From the NCBI GenBank assembly GCA_019247495.1, contig JAFAOU010000130.1, forward strand, positions 1 to 38,314: a DNA stretch of 38,314 nt. Direction: 5' to 3'. This document shows, one piece after another, positions 21,743 through 29,653 of the stretch (the stretch's first letter is position 1; each line of letters starts with the position of its first letter). A program made the position numbers and the translations under genes. The DNA comes from Acidobacteriota bacterium. GTDB lineage: Bacteria; Acidobacteriota; Thermoanaerobaculia; Gp7-AA8. The notes beneath the pieces were generated by a model. It did no database searches, was not told where the DNA came from, and was given only the letters and a program-made list of their open reading frames with translations.

Positions 21743-23005
21743 GTGGGCCGAATCGTGCGAACCGCGGCGCTTCTCCTCGCAGTTACCCTCGCAGCGACGG
21801 CGCACGCTGACGTCTTTCGCGTTCTCGACGATGACCGCGACGCCGCGCAGGCTCGTGTCGACATCATCCAGCAGGCACAAAAAGAGATCGCTGCTGTCTA
21901 CTTTCTCGCCCACAACGACCGCATCACTATCACCGCGCTGGCGTTGCTGCGCGACGCAAAACGGCGCGGCGTCGGCAACGTGCGGCTGATCGTCGACGCG
22001 AATTTTCAGCACATCCCGCGCGCCGTGCTCGCCCATCTCCGCGACGAAGGCGTGGAAGTTCGCGTCTATCACGCGATGACGTTTCGTCATCCGACCTGGC
22101 TCTTTCATCGGATGCACGAGAAGGTCGTGGTCGTCGACGGAGGACGCTACATCGCCGGCGGACGCAATCTCGCCGAGGAGTATTTCGGACTTCGCAAGCG
22201 CAACTTCGTCGATCGCGACGTCTACGTCGATGGTCCCTCGGCCGCGCAAGCCCAGAAACGATTCGAAGATCTGTGGGGCAGCACCGACGTCAGCGATCTG
22301 CGCGTTCGCGTTTCGGCGGCGGACAAACTCAAGGCATCACGCCTGCTCGACGAGGCCGCGACCGGTAAAACGCTGGACGGATTCATCGCGCTGAACACCG
22401 GCCGCAATTGGTCGGAAGGCCAGAGGAACGCCGAGGCCGTGCGATTCCTCCACGACCCCCTCGCCGGCCAGCCCGGCGATCGCGTCGCCGATCAACTGGC
22501 GGATGTCATCGACACAGCGAAATCGGAGATCGTGATCGAGTCGCCGTACCTCGTTCCCGGAGGATCGATGCTCACGCTGCTCGAGAAAAAGCTGCGCGAA
22601 GGCGTGCGCGTGCGCATCGTCACGAACTCGCTCCGCTCCTGCGATGGCGCGCTGCCGTTCGCGGGCTACATCAAATACCGGCGGCGCATGGTGCGCGACG
22701 GCATCGACCTGCGCGAGTACCGCGGTCCCGATACGCTGCACGCGAAGACGCTGGTGATCGACGGAAAGACGATGCTGGTCGGCTCATACAACATCGATCC
22801 GCGCTCGGCGAATCTGAACACCGAGGTGATGTGCGTGGCCGAGGACGAAACGCTGGCGCGGGAACTCCTCGCATCGATCGATCAACACATCAATCACGCA
22901 TGGACGGTCAGCGCGCGCGAACGGCATCCGAAAGCGCCGCGCGCCTGGCGGCTTCGGGCATGGGCGGCGCGGCTGGTGCTGCCGCTGCTCGAAGGGCAGT
23001 TGTAA
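21743..23005 (+). CDS. Exported phospholipase D / cardiolipin-synthase-like protein
   Basis: A 420-residue PLD-superfamily protein with two HKD motifs: H125-x-K127-x4-D132 in HEKVVVVDGGRYIAGGRN, and H333-x-K335-x4-D340 in LHAKTLVIDGKTMLVGSYNID. A cleavable signal peptide (TAALLLAVTLAATAHA) replaces the membrane helices of true cardiolipin synthases, so it acts in the periplasm or outside, as a phospholipase or phosphatidyltransferase. The start is unclear: GTG 21743 or GTG 21755, both without a good ribosome-binding site. It is divergent from the transpeptidase and convergent with the C25 peptidase. Confidence 0.88.
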   Translation: MGRIVRTAALLLAVTLAATAHADVFRVLDDDRDAAQARVDIIQQAQKEIAAVYFLAHNDRITITALALLRDAKRRGVGNVRLIVDANFQHIPRAVLAHLRDEGVEVRVYHAMTFRHPTWLFHRMHEKVVVVDGGRYIAGGRNLAEEYFGLRKRNFVDRDVYVDGPSAAQAQKRFEDLWGSTDVSDLRVRVSAADKLKASRLLDEAATGKTLDGFIALNTGRNWSEGQRNAEAVRFLHDPLAGQPGDRVADQLADVIDTAKSEIVIESPYLVPGGSMLTLLEKKLREGVRVRIVTNSLRSCDGALPFAGYIKYRRRMVRDGIDLREYRGPDTLHAKTLVIDGKTMLVGSYNIDPRSANLNTEVMCVAEDETLARELLASIDQHINHAWTVSARERHPKAPRAWRLRAWAARLVLPLLEGQL

Positions 23006-23010
23006 AAAGC

Positions 23011-23078
23011 GTTTCACCACAAAGACACAAAGGACACGAAGAAAACCCTTTGTGCTCTTTGTGTCTTTGTGGTGAAAC
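23011..23078. repeat. Palindromic repeat between convergent genes (CACCACAAAGACACAAA type)
   Basis: A perfect 22-bp inverted repeat (arms 23011-23032 and 23057-23078, core CACCACAAAGACACAAAG) encloses a 24-base loop. It is AT-richer than its surroundings and sits between the convergent PLD-like and C25 genes, where it could act as a bidirectional terminator. I recall the sequence as a dispersed intergenic repeat in several phyla, so it is probably mobile or multi-copy. Confidence 0.7.
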
Positions 23079-23088
23079 CGGTTTTCGG

Positions 23089-26000
23089 TTACTGCGTGCG
23101 GACACGCATCGCCGGATCGCCGAAGAGGATGAACGTGCGGCGGATGTCCGGCGTGAAGGAGCTCTTCTGCGCGGCGGCGACGGCGTCGCCGAGGCGGATG
23201 TCGCTGCCGGCGAGGAGCGCGTGCAGCAAGGCTTCGTCGGCCGGGAGCTGGGCCTCGGGGCTGGTCAGCGCCGATGACGCCCACACCGCGACGGCTCCGT
23301 TCGGCGCGCGCTGCAACGTCTCAGCGAGACTGTCGGTGTAGATGTCGTGGAAGTAGCCGTTGAGACAGGTCATGGCCAGGACGATCGGCGTGCGTCCACC
23401 AGCCGGAAGAGTGCCGACGTCCGCGCGCCCGAAGAACGAGCTGTTGCTCCAGATTTCGACCGAGCCATGGCCGATGTAGTTGACGAGCATCGCGTCGTCG
23501 AACGTGCTCAGGAGTTGCAGGCGCGCGGCTGCCCCACCGCTCGCGGCGACGTTGATGTCGACGACGTCGAAACCGGCCGGGATGCTGTCTTCGAGAGCGA
23601 CGCTGTTTGCGTGAAAGTCGACAGCTGCATCGGCGTCGCTGACGAGCACGACCTTCCGCGACAGCGGCCGCGCGTCTGTCTCGTACGCAACGATCTTCGC
23701 AACCTCGGCGGCGACATCGGCGGCCACGCGCGCGGAAAGGCGGCCGATCGGGATGTCCGGCGCGCCGTCGTCATCGAAATCGGTGAACCAGGTGTCCGAG
23801 GCGGTCAGCAGCAGATCAGACATCAGGAGCTTCGTGGGAACGAAATCGAAATCGCCCATGCCGAGGTAGACGCGCTCGTCGATGCTGGCATCGCCAACGA
23901 GAAGCACGTATCGCGGCGGCGTTTGCCAACGCTTGGCGGCAATGAGAAATGAGCGGATGGCCTGCGGATCTTTCGCGCCGTAATTGAACTCGTCGTAAAC
24001 GTCGTCGATGTTTGCGACGAGGACGCTGAGACCCTGCGACTGCCGCACTTTCACGAGCGGATCGAGCGCAGCGATGAACGCCGGATGGCTGATGATGACG
24101 ACGTCCGCGCCGGCAGCGGTGGAGAGCGAGGACGGCTCGTTGCGAACAATGGACGCCGGCGGCGCGAGCTTCGATGACGCGATGGCCAGAATCGTTCGCG
24201 GACCATCAGGCGGCGCAATGAATGTGACCTGCCCGTTCTCCGCATGCAACAGCACGATGCGAATGGGCGCGCGTTCGTCGGTGATGTCGACAAGCTGAAT
24301 GTCGTTGGAACTGAAACCGGCGATCGACGTCTGCGCGCCGCCGTCGACGACCGCGAGCAACCGGTCGTCGTCCGCCGCAAGCGTGTGCGGATAAGTGATG
24401 GCGACGGAGACGATCACGCTTGCGTCGGCGTCGCCGTTCAACGCCGCGAACGAGAGGGTGTTGCCGCCCTCGGCGAGCAACGACGTGGCGATGTCGAAGG
24501 TTGCCGTGGCACGCGACAACGCCGCGAAGGTCATGTCGCCGATCTGCTGACCGTTCAGAGATACGGTCACGTGATGTTCGCCTTCGACTCCGATATCGCT
24601 CGATCCCTGCAGGTCGACTGTGACCCTGGCCGTCCGACCCGCGGGATCGAGATGGCGGATTTGCAGCGTTTGCGTAGTCGGCTTCGATGCGTCGGTCGAC
24701 ACGAGCGGGCCGACGAAATTGTCCGGCGTGGCGCCGGCGGCGAACGTCACAAAGTAGACCTTTTCACTGCGTTCCGCGGTCGCCAGAAAGTTCATGCGCG
24801 TGCTCACGGGCGCAGTCACGAGTGACGCGGTGTTCATCCTCAAGCTCGTTCCGGTTGCAGACGTGAGCCAGTAGATGCGCGTCGCGGTCGACGCGGTATC
24901 GAGAGCGCGGCCGTAGAAGAGGATCGCGTCGCCGTCGATTGCAAGCGGCACTTCGAGACCGTCTGCGAAGAGATGAAGCGTTTGCAGATCGGCGTCCGCC
25001 GCAAGTCCAAGCTCGGCGCGCATCACGCGGTACAAACCGTCGGAAGCGACGCCGATCTTGATCGCATCGGATGCGGCGAGCTCTTTCTGTTTTTTCGTCG
25101 CGTCAGCGAAAGGCACGATGGCGCGGCGGCGATCGCTCTTCACGGTCTCCAGCGTCGCTGGCCGCAGCCGCGTACGTGCCGCAACGCCGTTGCGCTGACT
25201 TGGATCGCTGAACGTTTGCGACAGATTCAGGCGCGGATCGATGCTCCCCGGCCGCGGGGCGAATGGACCGTGCCAGACGCCGTGGCCGTACAGATCGACG
25301 TCTTCGATCCACCACGCCTTCGCGGTTTTCGCGCGCGGATCGGTGTCGATCCAGCGATAGGAATTGCCGGCCGGCAGCGAAGCACTCGCGACCATGAAGG
25401 CCGCGCCGGCGATGAGTCCTCGCGACGCCGCCACCCGCCGGCCATCCCCGTCGTCGCGCGCGATGCGGAAGCCGAGGTTCTGCACTTCGCGCGCGGTCGA
25501 CCACTCGATGAGCGTGCGTCCGGCATCACGCGTGGCGACGGCATCGAGATGATCGACAGCTGTCGGTGAGAAGGTCGAGGCGAAGAAGGTGTCGGCGATC
25601 GTCTGCGCGGCAACGTTGCTCTGCATACCGATCGCGACGATGCCCGCCGTAGCGACCGTGTTGTCGGCGCTGGAGACGACCGTGACGCCGTTGATCGTCA
25701 CCGACTTGGCGGCGTTCTTGAGCGACAGCGCGATATCGATCGGGGTGTTCACGGTGACGGCGACGGTGGCCGTAGCGATCGTCGTCGGCGTGCCGCCGTT
25801 CCATCGCGTCAGCGTCAGGTTGTTCGCTCCGCTCGCCACGAGCCGCACCGAATACGCCTGCAGAAGGCTGACGGACGCGCGGCCGAAGAGATCGATAAAG
25901 TTGTTCGTGCTCGTGTTCGTGAAGGTCACCGTTACACCCACGACGACCTCGGCCGCGGGAGCGACGGTCGCGTTCGTGTAGACGCTCCAGTCACCAGCTC

Positions 26001-26217
26001 CAACGTTGCGGGCGTTGTCGGCAGCCGCATTGAGAATGATGCCGTTGGCGCCGGTCTGACGCGCCCAGGCGCCGCCGGTGTTCGGCGCGTGCGCTTCCAA
26101 CATCGTGTTCGCGCCGACTGTGAACGTGTCGAAGACGAAGATGGTCTGGGCAGCCGCAGGGAGAGACACAGCGAGCGCGGCCGCGCAGAGGACTGCCGTT
26201 GCAAGACGCCGGAGCAT
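23089..26217 (-). CDS. Secreted C25 (gingipain-like) cysteine peptidase
   Basis: A 1042-residue exported protease. The signal peptide is LATAVLCAAALAVSLPAAAQ. The N-terminal third holds beta-sandwich domains (WSVYTNATVAPAAEVVVGV). A C25-associated region follows (SDGLYRVMRAELG, GDAILFYGRALD, IYWLTSATGTSL). The catalytic part begins near ADVVIISHPAFIAALDPLV, with PPRYVLLVGDAS and IPIGRLSARV, then H917 in YIGHGSVEIWSN and C951 in LAMTCLNGYFHD, the C25 catalytic pair. It ends with ILFGDPAMRVRTQ. No type IX secretion C-terminal domain or glycan-anchor domain follows, so export beyond the periplasm is unexplained. A TTG start six codons upstream (26235) is possible. Confidence 0.88.
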   Translation of the reverse strand: MLRRLATAVLCAAALAVSLPAAAQTIFVFDTFTVGANTMLEAHAPNTGGAWARQTGANGIILNAAADNARNVGAGDWSVYTNATVAPAAEVVVGVTVTFTNTSTNNFIDLFGRASVSLLQAYSVRLVASGANNLTLTRWNGGTPTTIATATVAVTVNTPIDIALSLKNAAKSVTINGVTVVSSADNTVATAGIVAIGMQSNVAAQTIADTFFASTFSPTAVDHLDAVATRDAGRTLIEWSTAREVQNLGFRIARDDGDGRRVAASRGLIAGAAFMVASASLPAGNSYRWIDTDPRAKTAKAWWIEDVDLYGHGVWHGPFAPRPGSIDPRLNLSQTFSDPSQRNGVAARTRLRPATLETVKSDRRRAIVPFADATKKQKELAASDAIKIGVASDGLYRVMRAELGLAADADLQTLHLFADGLEVPLAIDGDAILFYGRALDTASTATRIYWLTSATGTSLRMNTASLVTAPVSTRMNFLATAERSEKVYFVTFAAGATPDNFVGPLVSTDASKPTTQTLQIRHLDPAGRTARVTVDLQGSSDIGVEGEHHVTVSLNGQQIGDMTFAALSRATATFDIATSLLAEGGNTLSFAALNGDADASVIVSVAITYPHTLAADDDRLLAVVDGGAQTSIAGFSSNDIQLVDITDERAPIRIVLLHAENGQVTFIAPPDGPRTILAIASSKLAPPASIVRNEPSSLSTAAGADVVIISHPAFIAALDPLVKVRQSQGLSVLVANIDDVYDEFNYGAKDPQAIRSFLIAAKRWQTPPRYVLLVGDASIDERVYLGMGDFDFVPTKLLMSDLLLTASDTWFTDFDDDGAPDIPIGRLSARVAADVAAEVAKIVAYETDARPLSRKVVLVSDADAAVDFHANSVALEDSIPAGFDVVDINVAASGGAAARLQLLSTFDDAMLVNYIGHGSVEIWSNSSFFGRADVGTLPAGGRTPIVLAMTCLNGYFHDIYTDSLAETLQRAPNGAVAVWASSALTSPEAQLPADEALLHALLAGSDIRLGDAVAAAQKSSFTPDIRRTFILFGDPAMRVRTQ

Positions 26218-26357
26218 GGTTATTTGCAGATACAACCCGTTCCAATGTCGGTCTACTTCCGGCGATGAGACGTGTTGTCGCTCACAATGGCTCAGCCGTT
26301 GAGTACTGAAGAACTACCTGCCGTCCTTCAATGCAAACCCCAATCCGCGGCGCATGA

Positions 26358-26363
26358 TCTAAT
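26358..26363 (+). promoter_or_regulatory. Putative -10 element of the membrane protein-yaeQ-tag operon
   Basis: TCTAAT lies nine bases before ATG 26373, and no Shine-Dalgarno is present between them. This placement implies a leaderless or nearly leaderless transcript. Confidence 0.35.
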
Positions 26364-26372
26364 CCCCGCCCC

Positions 26373-26726
26373 ATGTATGAACACCGTAGCGACCGCCTTC
26401 TGACGCGCGTTCAGTTCGCGCGGCGGGTCATCGGCCACTTCGGCTATTCGGTCCTGGCCTGCGCCATCGCGTTGGGAGCGGGAGTGATGGGATATCACTT
26501 CATCGCCGGTCTGAAGTGGGTCGATTCGCTCCTGAACGCGTCGATGATCCTGGGCGGAATGGGTCCGGTCGATCCGCTGCAGACCAACGCCGCAAAAGTC
26601 TTTGCGTCGCTCTACGCCCTCTTCTCCGGCCTGGTCTTCATCGGCGTCCTGGGGCTGCTCCTGGCGCCGTTCATCCATCGCGTGATGCACAAACTGCACA
26701 TGGATTACGAGGACGATTCGAAGTAG
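26373..26726 (+). CDS. Two-helix membrane protein with channel-like spacing (unknown function)
   Basis: A 117-residue protein with two hydrophobic helices: YSVLACAIALGAGVMGYHFI and ASLYALFSGLVFIGVLGLLL. A loop of about 30 residues between them contains LNASMILGGMGPVD. The layout resembles a two-helix/pore-loop channel subunit, but the selectivity-filter TVGYGD is absent, so channel activity is only a possibility. The C-terminus is cytoplasmic and charged (RVMHKLHMDYEDD). It starts an overlapping operon: its TAG stop shares a base with the GTG start of yaeQ. Confidence 0.75.
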   Translation: MYEHRSDRLLTRVQFARRVIGHFGYSVLACAIALGAGVMGYHFIAGLKWVDSLLNASMILGGMGPVDPLQTNAAKVFASLYALFSGLVFIGVLGLLLAPFIHRVMHKLHMDYEDDSK

Positions 26727-27265
26727 TGGCGCTCACGGCGACGATGTACCGCTTCACGATCCAACTCTCGGACGTCGACCGCGGCGTCTACGAGACGTTC
26801 GAGTTGCACGTCGCACGGCAGCCGTCGGAGACGGCCGAGTACATGCTGACGCGCGTGCTCGCCTACTGTCTCGAATACACGGAGGGCATCGCGCTGACCG
26901 AGGGAGTTGCGTCGGGCGACGAGCCGGCGGTGCTGGTGCGCGATCTCACCGGGCGCATCACCGCCTGGATCGAAGTCGGCGCGCCGGACGCCGACCGGCT
27001 GCATCGCGGCAGCAAACTGGCCGGCCGCGCCGCCATCTACACGCATCGCGATCCGGCCATGGTGCTCAATCAGCTCGCCGGGAAAAAGATCCACGGCAGC
27101 GATGACATTCGGGTCTACACCTTCGGCCGTGGTTTCATCGAACGCGTGGCCGAAATCGTGCCGCGCCGAGCCTCACTCTCATTGACGATCACCGAACGTC
27201 AGCTCTACCTCGACGTCGATGACCAATCGTTCTCGACGACGGTGGAAGAACGGAGCGTGGGATGA
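26726..27265 (+). CDS. yaeQ: YaeQ family protein
   Basis: A 179-residue protein of the YaeQ family, which has a PD-(D/E)XK nuclease-like fold; the biological role is unclear. Family signatures are clear: ALTATMYRFTIQLSDVDRGV, ETFELHVARQPSETAEYMLT, RVLAYCLEYTEGIALTEG, EPAVLVRDLTGRITAWIEVG and PDADRLHRGSK. The GTG start at 26726 is chosen because the ALTAT sequence matches the usual N-terminus, and it overlaps the preceding TAG stop by one base; ATG 26744 is the alternative. Its stop overlaps the tag start as ATGA, so the three genes form one tight operon, possibly linked to DNA repair. Confidence 0.92.
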   Translation: MALTATMYRFTIQLSDVDRGVYETFELHVARQPSETAEYMLTRVLAYCLEYTEGIALTEGVASGDEPAVLVRDLTGRITAWIEVGAPDADRLHRGSKLAGRAAIYTHRDPAMVLNQLAGKKIHGSDDIRVYTFGRGFIERVAEIVPRRASLSLTITERQLYLDVDDQSFSTTVEERSVG

Positions 27266-27822
27266 GCTACTGCGACATCGCGCCAGGCCATCCGTTTCAC
27301 GGCCCGTATCACGATCACGAATACGGCTTTCCGATCGCGGACGACAACGCACTTTTCGAGCGCCTGGTGCTGGAGATCAATCAGGCGGGCCTGTCATGGC
27401 TGACGATCCTGAAGAAGCGCGACAACTTCCGCGCTGCCTTCGCCGGTTTCGACATCGATCGCGTGGCCCGCTTTACCGGCAAACGCCGCGAACGCCTGCT
27501 CAACGACGCCGGCATCATTCGCAATCGCCTGAAGATCGACGCGGCGATCGAAAACGCGCGCCGTATCGTCGAACTCCGCAAATCGCACGGAGGATTCGGG
27601 GCGTGGCTCGACGCGCATCACCCGAGATCCAAGGACGAATGGGTACGCCTCTTCAAGAAAACCTTCGTCTTCACCGGCGGCGAGATCACCGGGTCTTTCC
27701 TCCTGAGCTGCGGCTACCTCGATGGTGCGCACGACCGGTGGTGCCCGGTCTTCGCGAAAATTGCGAGGCTCGAACCGCCGTGGATGCGGCCGGTCTCTCC
27801 GCGTAACGCGCCAATGCCTTAA
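27262..27822 (+). CDS. tag: 3-methyladenine DNA glycosylase I
   Basis: A 186-residue base-excision repair enzyme that removes 3-methyladenine from DNA. It matches the E. coli Tag layout: zinc ligands C4 and H17 near the N-terminus (SYCDIAPGHPFHGPYHDHEY) and the later HxxxC pair in GAHDRWCP, substrate-pocket E38 in LVLEINQAGLSW, the helix-hairpin segment FAGFDIDRVARF, and NRLKIDAAIENARRI. The start ATG overlaps the yaeQ stop. The last residues (SPRNAPMP) run up to the palindromic repeat that follows. Confidence 0.95.
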   Translation: MSYCDIAPGHPFHGPYHDHEYGFPIADDNALFERLVLEINQAGLSWLTILKKRDNFRAAFAGFDIDRVARFTGKRRERLLNDAGIIRNRLKIDAAIENARRIVELRKSHGGFGAWLDAHHPRSKDEWVRLFKKTFVFTGGEITGSFLLSCGYLDGAHDRWCPVFAKIARLEPPWMRPVSPRNAPMP

Positions 27823-27836
27823 CGTAAGCGCGCAAT

Positions 27837-27985
27837 GGAGCGCTGGCGTCCTCGCCGGCTGGCCCGGCTGCGTCCTCGCTGCCGAACCGGCAAACCCTCA
27901 AGTCTCGCTGGCAACACGACGCTTGCAAGCCTCCCATTCGGCGGCGAGGACGCCGCCGGTCCAGCCGGCGAGACACCAGCGTTCC
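27837..27985. repeat. Large palindromic repeat element between tag and the PilZ gene
   Basis: Outer arms at 27837-27862 and 27961-27985 (cores CGCTGGCGTC/ CACCAGCG with GCCGGCTGG) and inner arms at 27872-27886 and 27937-27951 (14 of 15 matching, GTCCTCG-x-x-GCCGAA) make one long imperfect cruciform of about 150 bp. Looser similarity continues outward to about 27800 and 28030. It occupies most of the 278-bp gap between genes and looks like a non-coding REP/MITE-like element. No gene is seen inside it. Confidence 0.6.
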
Positions 27986-28100
27986 GACGGCGAACGCCGC
28001 GCAAACGCTTAAGCTACGCCCATGGCGCAACGCGGAGCGCTAATTGCTGCGCGAGCCTTCGTGCGCGACGCAGCGCCGCGGCCCATGTCAGAATACGAGC

Positions 28101-28478
28101 ATGCCGTCCGGCCGTGACAGACGTCGATCCGAGCGCTTTCCGACGGCGTCGATTCCCGTGCAGCTTTCGGACATCGACGGCGAGTTGATCGACCTCAGTC
28201 TGAGCGGCGCGGCGGTCATCCATCGCTCGCCGGTCAACGCCGGCGCGCCGGCCACGCTGGTCTTTCCCAGCTACGGCGGCATTTACATCCCGTGCAAAGT
28301 GCTGCGTTCGCTCGTGCAGGTGCGGCGCGCAGGCGATGGGCCCGAGTACGTGTTCCGTTCCGCGATTTCATTCGCCGACATGGAGCCGGAGCAGCGCGAT
28401 CCGTTGCGCGAGTTCCTGCAGATCCAGATCGCGCGCTTGAAGGAAAAACAGGACGAAGCGGCAGCGGCGGAGCTGTAA
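28101..28478 (+). CDS. PilZ domain protein (c-di-GMP receptor)
   Basis: A 125-residue single-domain PilZ protein. The c-di-GMP binding motifs are present: RDRRRSERF (RxxxR) near the N-terminus and DLSLSGAAV ([D/N]xSxxG), with the barrel strands VQLSDIDGELI, LVFPSYGGIYIPCKV and YVFRSAISF. A coiled C-terminal tail (LQIQIARLKEKQDEAAAAEL) follows. It would bind cyclic di-GMP in the cytoplasm and control motility, secretion or polysaccharide. Start ATG 28101 was chosen because MPSGRDRRRSERF gives the correct N-terminus; CAGAAT six bases upstream and the lack of a Shine-Dalgarno suggest a leaderless message. Its end faces the UbiE-like gene. Confidence 0.9.
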   Translation: MPSGRDRRRSERFPTASIPVQLSDIDGELIDLSLSGAAVIHRSPVNAGAPATLVFPSYGGIYIPCKVLRSLVQVRRAGDGPEYVFRSAISFADMEPEQRDPLREFLQIQIARLKEKQDEAAAAEL

Positions 28479-28479
28479 C

Positions 28480-29214
28480 TTATTTCGTCGCGCCGTACTC
28501 GCTGAACATCCCAAGCTCGACGTGGCGATTCACATCGCTGAATCCGGCGCCGCGCAGCGCGTCGAGGATCACCGACGGTCGCACGCAGTCGCGCGTCGTG
28601 GCCCAGTAGTAGGCCAGCATCCTTCCGACTTTGCGGTCGCGGGCAATCACCGTCGCCAGCGCGGGAACGACGCCGCCCATGTACGCGCCGAGGAAGGTGC
28701 GGGCGGCGCGCGACTCGGGGGCGGTGATCTCGAGGATCAGCATCCGGCCGCCGGGACGGAGGACGCGCCGGCATTCGCGGAAGACGGTGTCGAGGTCCGC
28801 GAAATGCCGCATTGCGAAACCGATGCTGATCATGTCGAACGACTCGTCGCGGAACGGGAGATGTTCGCCGCCGCCTTCGACGAGTGAGAAGCGCGCCTTC
28901 GGGCGGCCGGCGATGAGCATGCCGATCGACGGATCCATGCCCACGATCGCATTCGCATCGCCGGTGATCTTCGCCGCCGCCCGTGCCACGACGCCGGTGC
29001 CCGTAGCGACATCGAGAAGGCGCGCGCCCTTTGTAAGCCCCGCGCGTTCGAGAGCCTGGCGTCGATACATACCGCCCGAGCCGAAGCTGAGGAACGCGAC
29101 CGACCAGTCGTACCACGGCGCCGTGTCGTCGAAGAGATCGCGTACGAAGTGCTCCCGCTCTTCCGGAGCATCGTAGTAATCGGCGAGCGGAGGATGTGGG
29201 ACGACAGGCGTCAA
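28480..29214 (-). CDS. UbiE/MenG-like class I SAM-dependent methyltransferase
   Basis: A 244-residue methyltransferase with the UbiE order of motifs: DLFDDTAPWYDWSVAFLSFG, motif I LLDVATGTGVVARAAA, IVGMDPSIGML, GEHLPFRDESFDMISIGFAM, RHFADLDTVFRECRRVLRPG, and ending GFSDVNRHVELGMFSEYG. It may methylate a quinone precursor such as demethylmenaquinone, though related enzymes act on other substrates. The frame has no ATG near its N-terminus; TTG 29214 was chosen because it overlaps the stop of the upstream lipoprotein gene (TTGA) and GGGGAG lies seven bases before it. Confidence 0.85.
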   Translation of the reverse strand: MTPVVPHPPLADYYDAPEEREHFVRDLFDDTAPWYDWSVAFLSFGSGGMYRRQALERAGLTKGARLLDVATGTGVVARAAAKITGDANAIVGMDPSIGMLIAGRPKARFSLVEGGGEHLPFRDESFDMISIGFAMRHFADLDTVFRECRRVLRPGGRMLILEITAPESRAARTFLGAYMGGVVPALATVIARDRKVGRMLAYYWATTRDCVRPSVILDALRGAGFSDVNRHVELGMFSEYGATK

Positions 29215-29477
29215 CGCGGACTCCCCATGGTTTCGAAAATCGCGTCGACGCTGCGCGTGTCGCCGTGCGCGTACGCATCGTCGATGCTTTTCACGTAGTC
29301 GTCGATCGAACGCGCGTACACCCGGTCGTTGCCGCCTTTCGCCTCTTTCGTTTTCTCGTGGCCGAGGAGCGTGCGGACGTAGAGCGACTTCTCGTTTGCG
29401 GACATCGATTGCCATTGTGCCCGATCGATGTTCGTGCGGTGGCAGGCGAGAGTGAGGAAAAGGAGCAACGCGATCAT
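29211..29477 (-). CDS. Small lipoprotein of unknown function
   Basis: An 88-residue protein with a short lipoprotein signal (MIALLLFLTLAC, lipobox cysteine at residue 12) and a helical, charged mature part (YVRTLLGHEKTKEAKGGNDR, VYARSIDDYVKSIDDAYAHG). Translation from further upstream would run through the palindromic repeat and is not credible, so ATG 29477 was chosen. It is coupled to the UbiE-like gene. No family was recognised. Confidence 0.75.
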   Translation of the reverse strand: MIALLLFLTLACHRTNIDRAQWQSMSANEKSLYVRTLLGHEKTKEAKGGNDRVYARSIDDYVKSIDDAYAHGDTRSVDAIFETMGSPR

Positions 29478-29495
29478 TCCGATCCGGCGTGGCCT

Positions 29496-29648
29496 GTCAT
29501 CCTGAGCCGCCGGAGCTGCAGAGGCGAAGCCGACGCAGCGGAGGACGGTCGAAGGACCCCCTTCCGTGCTTGCATCGTGATTTGCCGCCACCCTACCGTG
29601 GTTATCAGCCGGGGGTCCTTCGACCGTCCTGCGGCGGCTCAGGATGAC
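29496..29648. repeat. Palindromic repeat element with asymmetric arm
   Basis: Outer arms GTCATCCTGAGCCGCCG (from 29496) and its complement (to 29648), and inner arms AGGACGGTCGAAGGACCCCC and complement near 29542-29561 and 29608-29630, pair almost perfectly. The left arm carries about 28 extra bases between its two parts. It fills the gap between the NAD synthetase stop and the lipoprotein start. I recall GGACGGTCGAAGGACC-type palindromes as dispersed repeats. It would make a strong RNA hairpin after nadE. Confidence 0.65.
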
Positions 29649-29653
29649 AGTCC

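Noticed and set aside
22784..23284. Minus-strand frame across the 23011-23078 repeat (HKDTKSTKGFLRVLC-like peptide)
   Set aside because: This peptide is the translation of the palindromic repeat itself, a commonly mis-annotated product, and it overlaps two real genes.
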